Below are positions 11,644 through 21,431 of a stretch of DNA of 64,000 bases, one piece after another. The position numbers and the translations under genes were made by a program. The notes under the pieces are model-generated. The model worked only from the letters and a program-made list of their open reading frames with translations, did no database searches and had not been told where the DNA came from. Position 1 is the stretch's first letter. Every line of letters starts with the position of its first letter. Source of the DNA: Isoetes taiwanensis (Eukaryota; Streptophyta; Lycopodiopsida; Isoetales; Isoetaceae); NCBI GenBank assembly GCA_021234155.1, contig JAJEKV010000308.1:186001-250000 (forward strand), written 5' to 3'.

Positions 11644-11924
11644 AGGAAGCCCCACCGATATAAACCGGTACACGTGGCCTTCACGGAGATCCGTAAGTTT
11701 GAAGTCAACTCAACCCGATCACGGAAAAGCTCCCCTTCGGAGGTTGGTCCGGGAGATTGCCGAGGAGTTCAAGACCGACCTCCGTTTCGGACTTTTGCTA
11801 TTTTGGCACTCCAAGAGGCTGCTTTGAAGCCTATTTGGTGGCACTTTTAGTGCGCCAATCTTTCGCGGCGATCCACGCCAAGGGGGTAACCATAATGCCT
11901 AAGGATTTAGCCCTCGCCTGGTAG
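11644..11924 (+). pseudogene. Histone H3-like fold inside retrotransposon A2
   Basis: Three overlapping frames together read most of a histone H3 fold. In order: RKPHRYKP (11,644-11,667, H3 KKPHRYRP), EIRK (near 11,691), [16 protein letters not shown] (11,741-11,788), ALQEAA (11,806-11,823), AYLVALL (11,829-11,849) and [12 protein letters not shown] (11,871-11,906), ending in a stop at 11,922. H3 packages DNA with H4 in nucleosomes. The canonical loop EDTNLC is replaced by VRQSFA and the usual Arg of HAKRV is Gly, so this is a divergent H3. The preceding tail is Pro-rich and not the ARTKQTARKS tail. FKTDLRF is canonical and unlike typical CENH3. Frame breaks fall exactly where Gln (CAG) or a CTG codon is expected (11,738; 11,789; 11,824), so the gene may be intact in reality. 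Confidence 0.8.
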
Positions 11925-12130
11925 GATTCGGGAGCATCCTTAGCCCTATTATGCTTGGATCCGCATTGTAAATATTTTCTTGTATTTAATAGAAAAACTT
12001 TTTTATCTTGTATTTTTTTATCTATTTAGTAATTTAATATAAAAGAATGCGGCGTCAGCCTCAAATAAAGAACTTTTAAACTTCCTTTCACATTCGTTTG
12101 TTCTTTGTCCTCCCTCCCCTTTTTTAGCGC
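11925..12130 (+). other. AT-rich 3'-UTR-like gap after the H3 fold
   Basis: Contains TATTTAATAGAAAAAC and TAATATAAAAG stretches resembling plant polyadenylation regions, followed by a pyrimidine-rich run (CCTCCCTCCCCTTTTTT) before the next ATG at 12,131. It reads like a gene end followed by a gene start. Confidence 0.4.
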
Positions 12131-12637
12131 CATGGCGGCCGCCCGGCATATCGCTGGTACCATGGCCGGGAGAGCAATGGGATCCCAAGTCCCCTTCGAT
12201 CTCTGCGGCCTTTGCTATGCCGGTGCCTAGATCTCCTTGCCAACATGCGAGAGGCACCCGGTCGCCCGGATTTTTGGATTTTCTACGGGGAGGAGATGCT
12301 CCCTCGTGTATCCCTCTTGGGGATCCTCCCCAGCGTATATGGAGGCGGGGAGGTAGTCGAGAGATGCCTCGGGGAGATACTCATGCATATGATGTCACGA
12401 AGGAAAGCTCGGTGGGGCAAGCACCTGCCCGTGATGCGACATGTCGGGTGGCAATACCTTGAAGTTGCCTTGCATACTAGCCATCCTCATGGACCAATCG
12501 TCGAGGATGAAACCTTGCACGTAGAGAAAGGCAAATTGCACGAGTCTTCGAGGAGGGGAAGGCGAACACATGAGGCATGGCGACCGCCCGTTAGCAGATT
12601 GGCGGAAGAGCTGCCACCACCGGTGAGCAAGCTATAG
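12131..12637 (+). CDS. Unrecognised ORF, extra region of A2 (frame-disrupted)
   Basis: An ATG at 12,131 (GCGCCATGGCGGCC) opens MAAARHIAGTMAGRAMGSQ; after a disruption near 12,225 the coding character continues in another frame with DFWIFYGEEMLPRVSLLGIL and WQYLEVALHTSHPHGP to a stop at 12,635. No family recognised. Codon use is GC-rich at third positions, unlike the AT-rich genes at 50-64 kb. It probably joins the following ORF (gap of a few codons) as one protein. Confidence 0.4.
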   Translation, partial: HGGRPAYRWYHGRESNGIPSPLRSLRPLLCRCLDLLANMREAPGRPDFWIFYGEEMLPRVSLLGILPSVYGGGEVVERCLGEILMHMMSRRKARWGKHLPVMRHVGWQYLEVALHTSHPHGPIVEDETLHVEKGKLHESSRRGRRTHEAWRPPVSRLAEELPPPVSKL

Positions 12638-12639
12638 GC

Positions 12640-13485
12640 TTGTCGGGGCTGGATGCCCTTCGATTATTTACCACCAAGGGCAAGAATATCTTCTCTTGGA
12701 TGATATTATCTGGACTTATCACATGGTGGCCGGATTTAGACGCAAGCGTAAAGACCATGTGCTTTACGAGCTTGCGGAGTATTGCATGGATGACTTCATC
12801 GACTTCAATTCTATTGAGCTTCCTCCGGAGGCGGCGGTTGCTCGGTTCCGTCAAAGAGACCATAGAGCGGATGACACTCTACTACGTCTTGGGACCCCGT
12901 GATCACGAGGAGCCAACCTCTCAGCCCTCACCAGATGCCTTCTCGGCTATGGGACCTCACGTCCCAAACATTAATATGGTTGAGGTTCCCTCGGGTTCAG
13001 ATGACGAGGGAGAGGATTTATATCATAACCCTGCTCATGTGAAGGAGGAGCAGCAAGAACTTAAGGAAGAGGAGGTTTCCATGGATTTGGATAAGGAGAT
13101 GGCCACATCAGAGACCCCGCAAGGGAAGGTATCGGGCAACCACCTTACCCGTTTCTTTTTGTCAGCCTTTCGACAAGGGCAAGTCCTTTTTATAGCCCGG
13201 GATTTAGGGCCGGAGGCTGAAGCTTCGTGGTGGGCCCTCCGTGCTCTCTCTACACTAGCCGGCCACAAGAAGCTCCCCTATCATACGTTTACCTATGTAC
13301 TCGTGCGACGGGATCTTGCCCTGACGGCCTTGGGTCAGGATATTGCACCCTGGATGAGCATGAAGCTTCTCACGGCAGCCCCATTGGCCATTGCCTATCC
13401 ACGGAGGTTGCATCTCTTGCGGCGCCCACCCGGTAGACCAGGGGTGACTTTCTTTGCGACACCGACCGCCTCCACCACCTCCTAG
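12640..13485 (+). CDS. Unrecognised acidic ORF, extra region of A2 (281 aa)
   Basis: The longest continuous ORF of the extra region. The first third appears to be out of frame: the +1 frame at 12,696-12,902 reads more convincingly (DDIIWTYHMVAGFRRKRKDH, EYCMDDFIDFNSIELPPEAA). The central part is strongly acidic (SGSDDEGEDLYHNP, then a Glu-rich run at about 13,040-13,105), and the last third is hydrophobic and Leu/Ala-rich (WWALRALSTLAGHKKLPYHT). I recognise no domain. Chromatin-associated proteins often have such acidic stretches, but that is weak evidence. It lies between the H3-like segment and gag, in the same orientation. Confidence 0.45.
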   Translation: MSGLDALRLFTTKGKNIFSWMILSGLITWWPDLDASVKTMCFTSLRSIAWMTSSTSILLSFLRRRRLLGSVKETIERMTLYYVLGPRDHEEPTSQPSPDAFSAMGPHVPNINMVEVPSGSDDEGEDLYHNPAHVKEEQQELKEEEVSMDLDKEMATSETPQGKVSGNHLTRFFLSAFRQGQVLFIARDLGPEAEASWWALRALSTLAGHKKLPYHTFTYVLVRRDLALTALGQDIAPWMSMKLLTAAPLAIAYPRRLHLLRRPPGRPGVTFFATPTASTTS

Positions 13486-13734
13486 CCCTACGGATGAAGA
13501 GGGAGGACCTAGCTCTTAAATTAATTGTACTACGCATTTCTGTATTGCGTATGTTTGTGGAGTTTTGGGTTGGGTTAGCCACTTTATAATATGATATATC
13601 TTTCTTTCCATCGATTGTAATTACTATCTTATGAATACAATTGGAAAATTATTCCTTCTATCATGTGTTTTCTTTGGTTATTGAGTTGGTCTATAACAAA
13701 ATTATCCACCCCCTATATTCATTTCAATTGTCTT

Positions 13735-13956
13735 TGCGAAGAAACCCTCTGGGAATATGAGGAGAGGATTCTGGACATGATAAGGAGGGATGACCCGGGC
13801 GCCTTGAGGCGGGACTATGCGAGAGGTATGGCGAATATCGAATGGGATGAAGGCTATGAGATGGAACCCCGCCACCGGGGAGAACCCTATGATGCTGACA
13901 AAGGGTTGGAGATAGTTAACATCCTTAGGAATGAGCTTTTGAGGACACGAAGTTGA
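13735..13956 (+). CDS. Small unrecognised ORF, extra region of A2
   Basis: Open from about 13,663; the coding-like part starts near 13,735 (LCEETLWEYEERILDMIRR) and continues through charged sequence (YARGMANIEWDEGYEMEPRH, NILRNELLRTRS) to a stop at 13,956. Highly charged, no membrane segment, no recognised family. Confidence 0.35.
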   Translation, partial: CEETLWEYEERILDMIRRDDPGALRRDYARGMANIEWDEGYEMEPRHRGEPYDADKGLEIVNILRNELLRTRS

Positions 13957-14857
13957 CCACGTGCGTGCACAGGACTATTGGAGTATGAGCGGCCGCAGGC
14001 TTTCGAGGGCCGCCAATGACCACTGTGGCAACTCTTCTATGCTTGCGAAGGCTTTTCAATCTTCTTATTGTTAGCCCAACATGGGAATACCAACCCGGTG
14101 ATTGTCAAGCTGGAGCGCGCTACAAAGCTTCGTTAGAGAACATGCGGGAGAGTGTCAGCTACTCGATCCTTACCCCTTTTGCGAACCCCTAGGCTTGGTT
14201 CCACAAGTTATGTGTTTTGTTGTTGTTACGTTGTGTGCGGTTAGAACTTTAAAACTTCCAGCGTATAATACCTCATTAAATGCGACCCATGTACCAATCA
14301 ACTTGTTGTTGTACTCAACTTGAATGAAATGAAACATCGGTTTTGTTTGTACTTTTTCTTGTCCTTTGTCGGCAATTGTTATCTAAATAAAATTGTATGT
14401 TATTATTATGCGATGCTTATGCTTCCATGAATGCTCGATATAGGCGGTGCGAAATGCGCCGGCTTAGCGGAGACACCCTCAACGCCCGGATGGTGACTCT
14501 GAAGCGAGGCGATGTTAATGAAAAAGGCGGCTAGGCGAAGTGCGGAGCCCTACGTATTGCCGCCAACCCACGCCAACAAACCCGGGAAGATGGACGGAGT
14601 TACCTCTGCTACCAAGTCCACACACTGCTTGACCATCTCCCCACGGAGCTAGTCCGTACACACTAAGGAGGCCTCATGCTAAAGCGTCACCAAAGTTCCT
14701 CTAAAAGATAGTGCCACTTCCTCACGATCAACCACTTCCGTATCTTACGGTCCATCGATATCGCCGGTGACCATGCAGCGCCGAGACAAAATTACCAGTA
14801 AGGCGGTTGATACAGCTATAACTAGTATATGGAAGAATAGGAAATTGGCCCGGTTCG
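13957..14857 (+). other. Non-coding stretch before gag of A2
   Basis: Only one 73-codon ORF of no clear character. The segment 14,200-14,420 is T-rich with AATAAAATTG at about 14,388, like the 3' end of a gene. I see nothing identifiable from 14,420 to 14,857. Confidence 0.4.
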
Positions 14858-15640
14858 ATGGAAAATCCAGGCGGCTTAAATCCCGAATCCTGGTTGGATG
14901 AGATGAAGGAGTTTGGGAAGTCTTATGGAATGGCAGAGAAGGATACTGGGAAAGGTTGCCACCACCAACCTTACGGGGAGCTGCCCGTATTTGGTGGAAA
15001 GGGCTATGCGAGGGCCAAGCATTTGGACGGGGCGGATGCAACTTCAGAAAGTTTGCCAAGGCCTTCAAAGTGCGCATTATGTGCCCGATGCGCACAAATG
15101 CCAGCAGATCCGGACTTTCTACGGGTTGGGCGAGGAAGTATGTCCGTGAAGGCTTACGGATGAGTTTATTTGAGGTTGTATGTACTGGTATGAATGAGAA
15201 AAAGGCGTGGAAGGCTATATTGAGGATTGGCACCATCAATCAAGCGGATGGTTAAGGCCATAGACCCAAAATCGATTCTGAGGCGAGGCTAAAGCATTGA
15301 GTCTCGAGGAGGACCGCCAAAGAACCGGTATCCGTCCTGCGCCTTACTCGCAGACCCACGGCCCGTCCACACCTTACAAACCCGTTCTCCAAATGCGGGG
15401 CCCCTCGGTGAGAACTCTTATGGCGTCGGGGAAAAGAAGGTTACCTTTAGTGCGCCTGATAAGCAGAACAATGCCGGTAAGGAAGTTCGGAACCTCTTAC
15501 AGTCTATTCCTAAAGAGGCCCGTGAACAGCTCCGCCGCGATAAGGCATGCTACAGGTGTATGAGGCCAGGACACTTCATGCAAGATTGTCCTTATGTCAC
15601 CTTGAGGCCCTTGTGGCCATGGCGACCTCAATTGGGATGA
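14858..15640 (+). pseudogene. gag of element A2 (frameshifted)
   Basis: Structural polyprotein that would form the virus-like particle. The start of the capsid reads ENPGGLNPESWLDEMKEFG. The conserved retrotransposon-gag block reads GAARIWWKGLCEG (about 14,978-15,016), then KFAKAFKVR (about 15,053), and YVREGLRMSLFE (about 15,135). The nucleocapsid has one perfect CX2CX4HX4C zinc knuckle, CYRCMRPGHFMQDC, at 15,548-15,589. Blocks lie in different frames; several shifts sit next to predicted CAG/CTG sites, for example LTGAA read as LRGAA with ACAGGA changed to ACGGGGA. Confidence 0.8.
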
Positions 15641-16316
15641 CCTCGAAGCAACACAACCCGTCGAGGAGGAGGCTCCCGATTTCATTCACGGTGCGTCTCA
15701 TATCCTTGCAGCTATAGAAACCGGCAATGCTGAAAATCAGCCTGCTGTTATTTCTACCATAGGCCAGATAGACAAGAAGCCTTTTGTAATTCTTATGGAT
15801 ACAGGAAGTACACATAATTTTGCTTCTCCTAGGATGGCCCATGTCTTACGTCTAGAAACATTGAGGTCCCGTCAAGGACACGTCACTCTAGCCATTGATA
15901 AGGTCGGGGCATACCCATGGTCGTCGCATCAATCTCAACATGCAACTCCCAGGTGCACCGGTTGCTTTAGGTGCTGAATTGATGGATATTGGCAAATATG
16001 ACCTCATTGTTGGTATGGAATTCCTGGCATCCGCGAAAGCAAACATAGACTGCGAGAAGAGAGAAGTTACCTTCAATGCAGCTAATGGAGCTCGCGTAAC
16101 TCTTAAAGGTGAACCTCTCAACCCTATCCTGCAGTCTATGTCCATCAGGCAGTTACATAAAGCTATACACAAGGAAAAGCTCCTTTGCATCGTTATGCTT
16201 GCTTCCATCGAGTCAGATGCTAAGCAAAAAGCAGTGTCGGCAGCCCTCGGAGGGATTGCTAATCTTCTCGAATTTGGTGATCTTTTTCGGATGAGACCGG
16301 AAGCTTCCTCCTTTTA
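15641..16316 (+). pseudogene. Aspartic protease region of A2
   Basis: The retropepsin that would process Gag-Pol. The catalytic motif MDTGSTHNF is intact (Asp at 15,798-15,800) and preceded by the usual beta strand (GQIDKKPFVIL). The second conserved block reads YDLIVGMEFLASAKANID (about 15,999-16,052), equivalent to the ILGMDWL motif. One frameshift near 15,910 separates the two. The linker to RT (to 16,315) is open and basic. Confidence 0.82.
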
Positions 16317-17570
16317 GAGGGGTGGAATGTGAAATAGCTTTAGAACCAGGTACCAAGCCTACCAGCAAGGCTCCGTACCGTATGACTCCTCCAGAATTGG
16401 CAGAACTTAAGAAGCAACTTCAAGAGTTATTAAACCTAGGTTTCATCCGACCTAGTGTATCGCCTTTTGGTGCCCCTATTCTCTTTGTTAAGAAAAAGGA
16501 CGGCTCACTGAGGATGTGTATTGATTACCAAACAACTGAACAAGCATACCATCAAGAATGGCTATGCTTTGCCCTCGAGGCCGGATGACCTAATGGATGG
16601 AGTTACAAGGGGCTAAGTATTTCTCAAAGATTGATCTTCGCTCAGGATACCATCGGATAAGGATCAGGAGGAGGACATCCATAAATCCGCTTTTCGCACT
16701 AGGTATGGGCATTATGAATTTCTGATTATGCCTTTTGGATTAACTAATGCCCCGGCAAGCGTTTATCACGACTAATGAATGATGTTTTCCGACAATATTT
16801 GGATGATTTTGTTGTTATCTTCTTGACGACATTCTCGTCTCTGAAGAAGACCCTTGAAGAACATGAGAAACATCTTAAATTGGCCCTACAAAAGGCGAGG
16901 CGTCATCAACTCTATGCTAAGTTCTCTAAGTGCAAGTTAAGCCACTCCAAAGGAGAGAGGGAATTACTCTGAGACCCATAAAGATAGAGGGGAATGGCCT
17001 ATTCCGGGGAGTGTTTCGAAGTCAGGAGTTTCTTGGGATTAGCGGGCTACTATCGAAAATTTGTAAAGGATTTGTAGAAAGATTGCAGCTCCTCTTACAA
17101 ATCTCACAAGCGGGGAGAAGGTGAAGGATTGGATGGACCCTTTGGAAGGCGAAAGTTCATGAGAGTTTCCAGCGGCTTAAGGATGCCCTAACATCAGCAC
17201 CGGTTCTCACATTACGGATCACGAGCGGGGATAAGCTAGTGGCAACGGATGCGATTAAAATTGCCACCGGTGGGGTCCTAATGCGGGGAGGGAGGGTAAT
17301 ACCCTACGATTCAAAAGAAGATGAATGAGAGACGAGCAGCGATATCCTACCCATGATCAGGAATTGTTAGTCAGTTATGCGTGCTCATGGATATGGCGAC
17401 ACTACCTTCTTGGTAGAAGATTCCAATTGGATCACGGATCATCAAAGTCTGGGTTATTTATCCACCGGCCAAACCTCAATCTCCGTCGGAGAAGATGGAT
17501 GGAATTTCTCGAGGAGTATGATTTTGAGATTATGTATAAGCTTTGGCAAGCACAAGCGTGGTTGCGGATG
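16317..17570 (+). pseudogene. Reverse transcriptase and RNase H of A2 (frameshifted)
   Basis: The polymerase that copies the element RNA. The first 88 codons are open and typical: [49 protein letters not shown]. The catalytic motif YLDD is intact at 16,796-16,807 in FRQYLDDFVVIF. The following KHLKLALQKARRHQLYAKFS and FLGISGLL/YRKFVKDL segments are the thumb/connection. RNase H is recognisable from VLTLRI through ATDA and GGVL (17,205-17,280) and WITDHQSLGYL (about 17,429-17,461), with damaged catalytic positions. At least six frame changes occur. Confidence 0.85.
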
Positions 17571-18541
17571 CTATCACGCCACCCCTTGGTGACCCGAACC
17601 CATTGCAATGCCATTTCTCGCTTACCGGTGAGTTTGGCAAGCGGATAGAAACGGACCTTGGCCCGCGGATCCGGAGTTACGTGACATTTGGGAGAGTTTG
17701 GCTAAGGAAGCTCGCCGCGGATCTGAGGCGTGGCGCTTCCGTGTTTATAAGAAAGAGGGCAATTTATTATATCACAAGGATAAGTTGTGTGTACCGCGGG
17801 ACTTGAGTCACGGAAACTCATTCTTCATGACACACACAATAGCCCTATAGCTTTGGACCGCGAGGGTTTATGAAAACCTACTTTAAGATTCGGCTCGGTT
17901 ATTTACGGCCTTCTATGAAGAAGGACATTGCCAAATATATTAGGCGATGTCGGGTGTGCCAGCGAGACTAAAAGCGAAACGATTAAGAATCCTAGGTGAG
18001 CTACAACCTCTGGATGTGCCCAATGCCAAATGGGAAGTGATAACCATGGATTTTATTGTGGGCCTTCCAAGGACTCTCCGGGGATATGATGCTTTGATGG
18101 TTGTGGTCGACAAATTGTCGAAAATGGCTCATTTCTTGCCATGTTGTACCACGGATACAGCCTTTGATCTTTGCTACGCTATTTGCCAAGGAAATCTTGA
18201 TTACGGAATGCCACGAGTAATTGTGTCGGATAGGGATCCCAAATTTGTGGCGCGTGCGGAAAGATTTCTTTACCACCATTCAGACCAAGCTTGCTATGAG
18301 CCTGACATATCATCCTCAAGCGGATGGCTAGGGAGGCGGACCAATCGCATTATAGAGGATATGCTAAGAAGTTATGTATGGAGTAAGCAATCACAATGGG
18401 GTGACTATATTTACTGGTCGAGAGTTTGCTTATACTTGACATGAGGCGGGGAATCTTCGGGATGTCTCCCTTTATGATAAATTATGGTTATCAATGCCTT
18501 ACCCCGGATACATGGCATAACCAGTCTCTAAAGTAGAGGTT
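17571..18541 (+). pseudogene. Integrase zinc-binding and core domains of A2
   Basis: The N-terminal HHCC domain is present but scrambled (CRVCQ-like Cys pair near 17,950). The core reads WEVITMDFIVGLPRTLRGYD with the first catalytic Asp at 18,049-18,051, DKLSKMAHFLPCCTTDTAFD, and VSDRDPKFVARAER with the second Asp at 18,229-18,231. The motif that holds the catalytic Glu (TER) is obscured at about 18,322-18,340, although TNRIIEDMLRSYV after it is clean. A continuous frame of 165 codons covers most of the core. The gene is interrupted at 18,541 by nested element D2 and resumes at 21,432. Confidence 0.87.
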
Positions 18542-19130
18542 TGTAATCCACGGAATGGACCAAACCCCAAATTTGGCGAGAATGCAAAATATATGCATCG
18601 GGGCTGCGCCCACCTCTACCAGCAAATAGATTAACACAAATTGCAGAAGAAGAATGGAACGAGAGATCAAAGACACCTCAATTGCACAACCAAATCATAA
18701 TCTAGATAATCTGGAGGTTCATCGTCCTCTTCATTATTTATTTCTTCCATGGAACACTCTATACAAAATGGATAATCTCTTCAAAGAGCAAGAGTGAGAG
18801 AGAGAGAATGAGGAGACGTACCCTCCTCTTAAACTTACACAACAAATCTTGACCATTCATCTTCAAGCAATCTTCACCATTAGATCTTCAATAACTTACA
18901 TGTCTCCTAGGATTGCGCCACTTCACCCCCATGCTTTAATCATTGAAAAGGACTTTTATACACCTTCAAGTCCATAAGTTCAACTTCTATACATCATAAA
19001 TGCTTCATCCACAATATTTTCACATTTTTTACATTTTCTCCACATTACACCCATAGTGTTCTCCATTTATGCACACATTTCATCAATTTAAGCACATCAT
19101 GCAAAATAGTCAAGAAAAAAACGCACAACA
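18542..19130. repeat. LTR of family D copy 2 (left)
   Basis: 589 bp, TGTAATCCACGG to CGCACAACA, followed internally by TTATTCCCCCAAG (a purine tract on the minus strand). Confidence 0.9.
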
Positions 19131-20838
19131 TTATTCCCCCAAGATTATTCATCGTCCGATGAATTTTTCAAAAATCTTTTCTTTGATCTTCATGTCTTCA
19201 ACTTGGTCCTCTAATAGCATCACAACTTAACAAAATCCAATGTCCAAATGTCTTCAAGCCTTCAAAAACATCTATAGAAGTCTTCAAGGAAAAAAAATAC
19301 TAAAAACTTCTAACATCACTTCATCTTCATCAATTATAGGGTGGCAAGTCCCATCCAGGTCAGTGGCACCCTCGCTCTACTGCCCAGTATGGCGCTCTAT
19401 CCCTTTCATAACACTTATAAATTTTCATCACATTTTACATAGGTCATGAGATGATGCTGCCTTTCTAGGTCAGCACATCCATCATGCCATCCATAATCAC
19501 TTAAATAAAAAATAAAACTTGTACAACTTCATTTGATAGCTTGAATTCTTGAAAAAACTTGGAAATTAGATCCAATCGAATTGCAAAAGCATAAACACTA
19601 ACCACATAATCTTGATCTTCCTAATATGGCATTTGACTTGAATAGGCTTGTTTCTGGATAAATAGTCTTCTCTGAACATTGATGGTCTTCAAAAATATTA
19701 AAATTCCAAACAACAATGGTTGATTCTTCAAAGGAACTTCAATTCTTCGTAATATTTGGGAATATGTTTTGGGCACATATATATGCTTGCATAAATAATA
19801 TGGTCAAGTGCAATATTGGGACTTTAACTTGGTCTTTGGGACTTTGCTAAAATATGAACTTGGTCTGGATTTGAACAGCGAACCTCGCATTTGCTACTAC
19901 ATCTCTTACCATCCCATTCCAATTACTTTTGAAAAATTTTCACTATCTTTTTTGTATTAAACAGCTTTTACTTCTTTTTCTTTTTATTTTTCTTCTTCTT
20001 TTCTCTGCTACTCTGTGCGCGCGGCGATGGTGGTTAGGGTATCGGAAAGCAGATCAGTTTAGGGCTTCTTTCTTCTGCAGGTCCATCGAACAGAGATGGC
20101 AAGACAGGTAAGGTATGGCTGCGAAGCTTGTAACAAGGTTTGGCTATGGCATCACGGTGGCAGCAGTTCGACTCCTCTTCTCTGAATTTTTTTCATCATG
20201 GCAGATCAGCAATGGCTAGCAGAATCGAATGCCTCCTGATGGTCACGCTTGGGCAAATCGCCAATCCCTCCTCTTGGGTTTTTTGCAGGCTCGGGTGCAG
20301 CATTCGACAGGGCAGTTGGATATGGCCAATTTAGGGTATGGGGATCTAACAGAAGAGCAGATCGATATGGTAGAAACACAGAAGGTATGGAGGCGTCAGG
20401 CAGATGGCAAAGCGATGCAGCAAGAATAAAGCAAGGAATGATGGGATATGGTTTTCCCTTTTGCGGTATGGCACGAAGATCGGTGAAGGCGAGCAAGGCA
20501 AAATTTGTAGATTTTCAGAAAAAGGTAAACCAATATCAAAGAGGAATCTCTGGAGGCTAGCTTTAGTTGGCTTTCTTCAATCAAATCGACAAGAATATGT
20601 AAATTTGTTTTACTTTTATTGCTTCCATTCTTATTGTGCTGGCCAGATAAATAAAGCATTCAAATCATACCTCTTGATTGCTGCTTCAAAAGTCAATTGA
20701 GAGATGGCGGTTTTTCTTGCTTTGAGATAATATCGGACATATCACCATATATTCTTTATTCCAAATGAAGAATTGCTCCATATAATTGTATTCTTTCTTT
20801 GATAGAATCTTTGCTATTCTGCATAATGCCCCCACTTA

Positions 20839-21426
20839 TGTAATCCACGGAATGGACCAAACCCCAAAGTCGGCGAGAATGCAAAATATATGCATCGGTG
20901 CGCGCCACCTCTACCAACAAATAGATTAACACAAATTGCGGATGAAGAATGGAACAAGAGATCAAAACACCTCAATTGCACAACCAAATCATAATCTAGT
21001 TAATGCGGAGGTTCATCCTCCTCTTCATTATTTATTTCTTCCATGGAACACTCTATACAAAATGGATAATCTCCTCAAAAGAGCAAGAGTGTGAGAGAGA
21101 GAATGAGGAGACGTACCCCTCCTCTTAAACTTACACATCAAATCTCCTCCATTCATCTTTAAGCAATCTCCACCATTAGATCTCCAATAACTTACATGTC
21201 TCCTAGGATTGCGCCACTTCACCCCCATGCTTTAACCATTGAAAAGGACTTTTATACACCTTCAAGTCCATAAGTTCAACTTCTATACATCATAAATGCT
21301 TCATCCCCAATATTTTCACATTTTTTACATTTTCTCCACATTACACCCATAGTGTTCTCCATTTATGCACACATTTCATCAATTTAAGCACATCATGCAA
21401 AAATAGTCAAGAAAAAACGCACAACA
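20839..21426. repeat. LTR of family D copy 2 (right)
   Basis: 588 bp, matching the left LTR and immediately followed by AGGTT. Confidence 0.9.
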
Positions 21427-21431
21427 AGGTT

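Larger units (their letters stand above)
18542..21426 (-). mobile_element. Family D non-autonomous LTR element, nested copy 2
   Basis: A 2,885-bp element with LTRs at 18,542-19,130 and 20,839-21,426, flanked by AGGTT at 18,537-18,541 and 21,427-21,431. It is nearly identical to D copy 1 and sits in the same integrase codons, so the insertion predates the duplication or transposition that made the two A copies. No gag or pol is seen in the 1.7 kb interior. Minus orientation is inferred from the purine tract next to the left LTR and the TGG-starting sequence next to the right LTR, both read on the minus strand. Confidence 0.9.

Noticed and set aside
11644-11924. H3-like ORF as CENH3
   Set aside because: FKTDLRF and the loop-1 length fit canonical H3; plant CENH3 usually differs there. 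The unusual tail alone is not enough.
11644-11924. H3-like ORF as an ordinary host histone gene
   Set aside because: It lies between the primer site and gag of one element and differs at loop 2 and HAKRV; no flanking target duplication of its own was seen.
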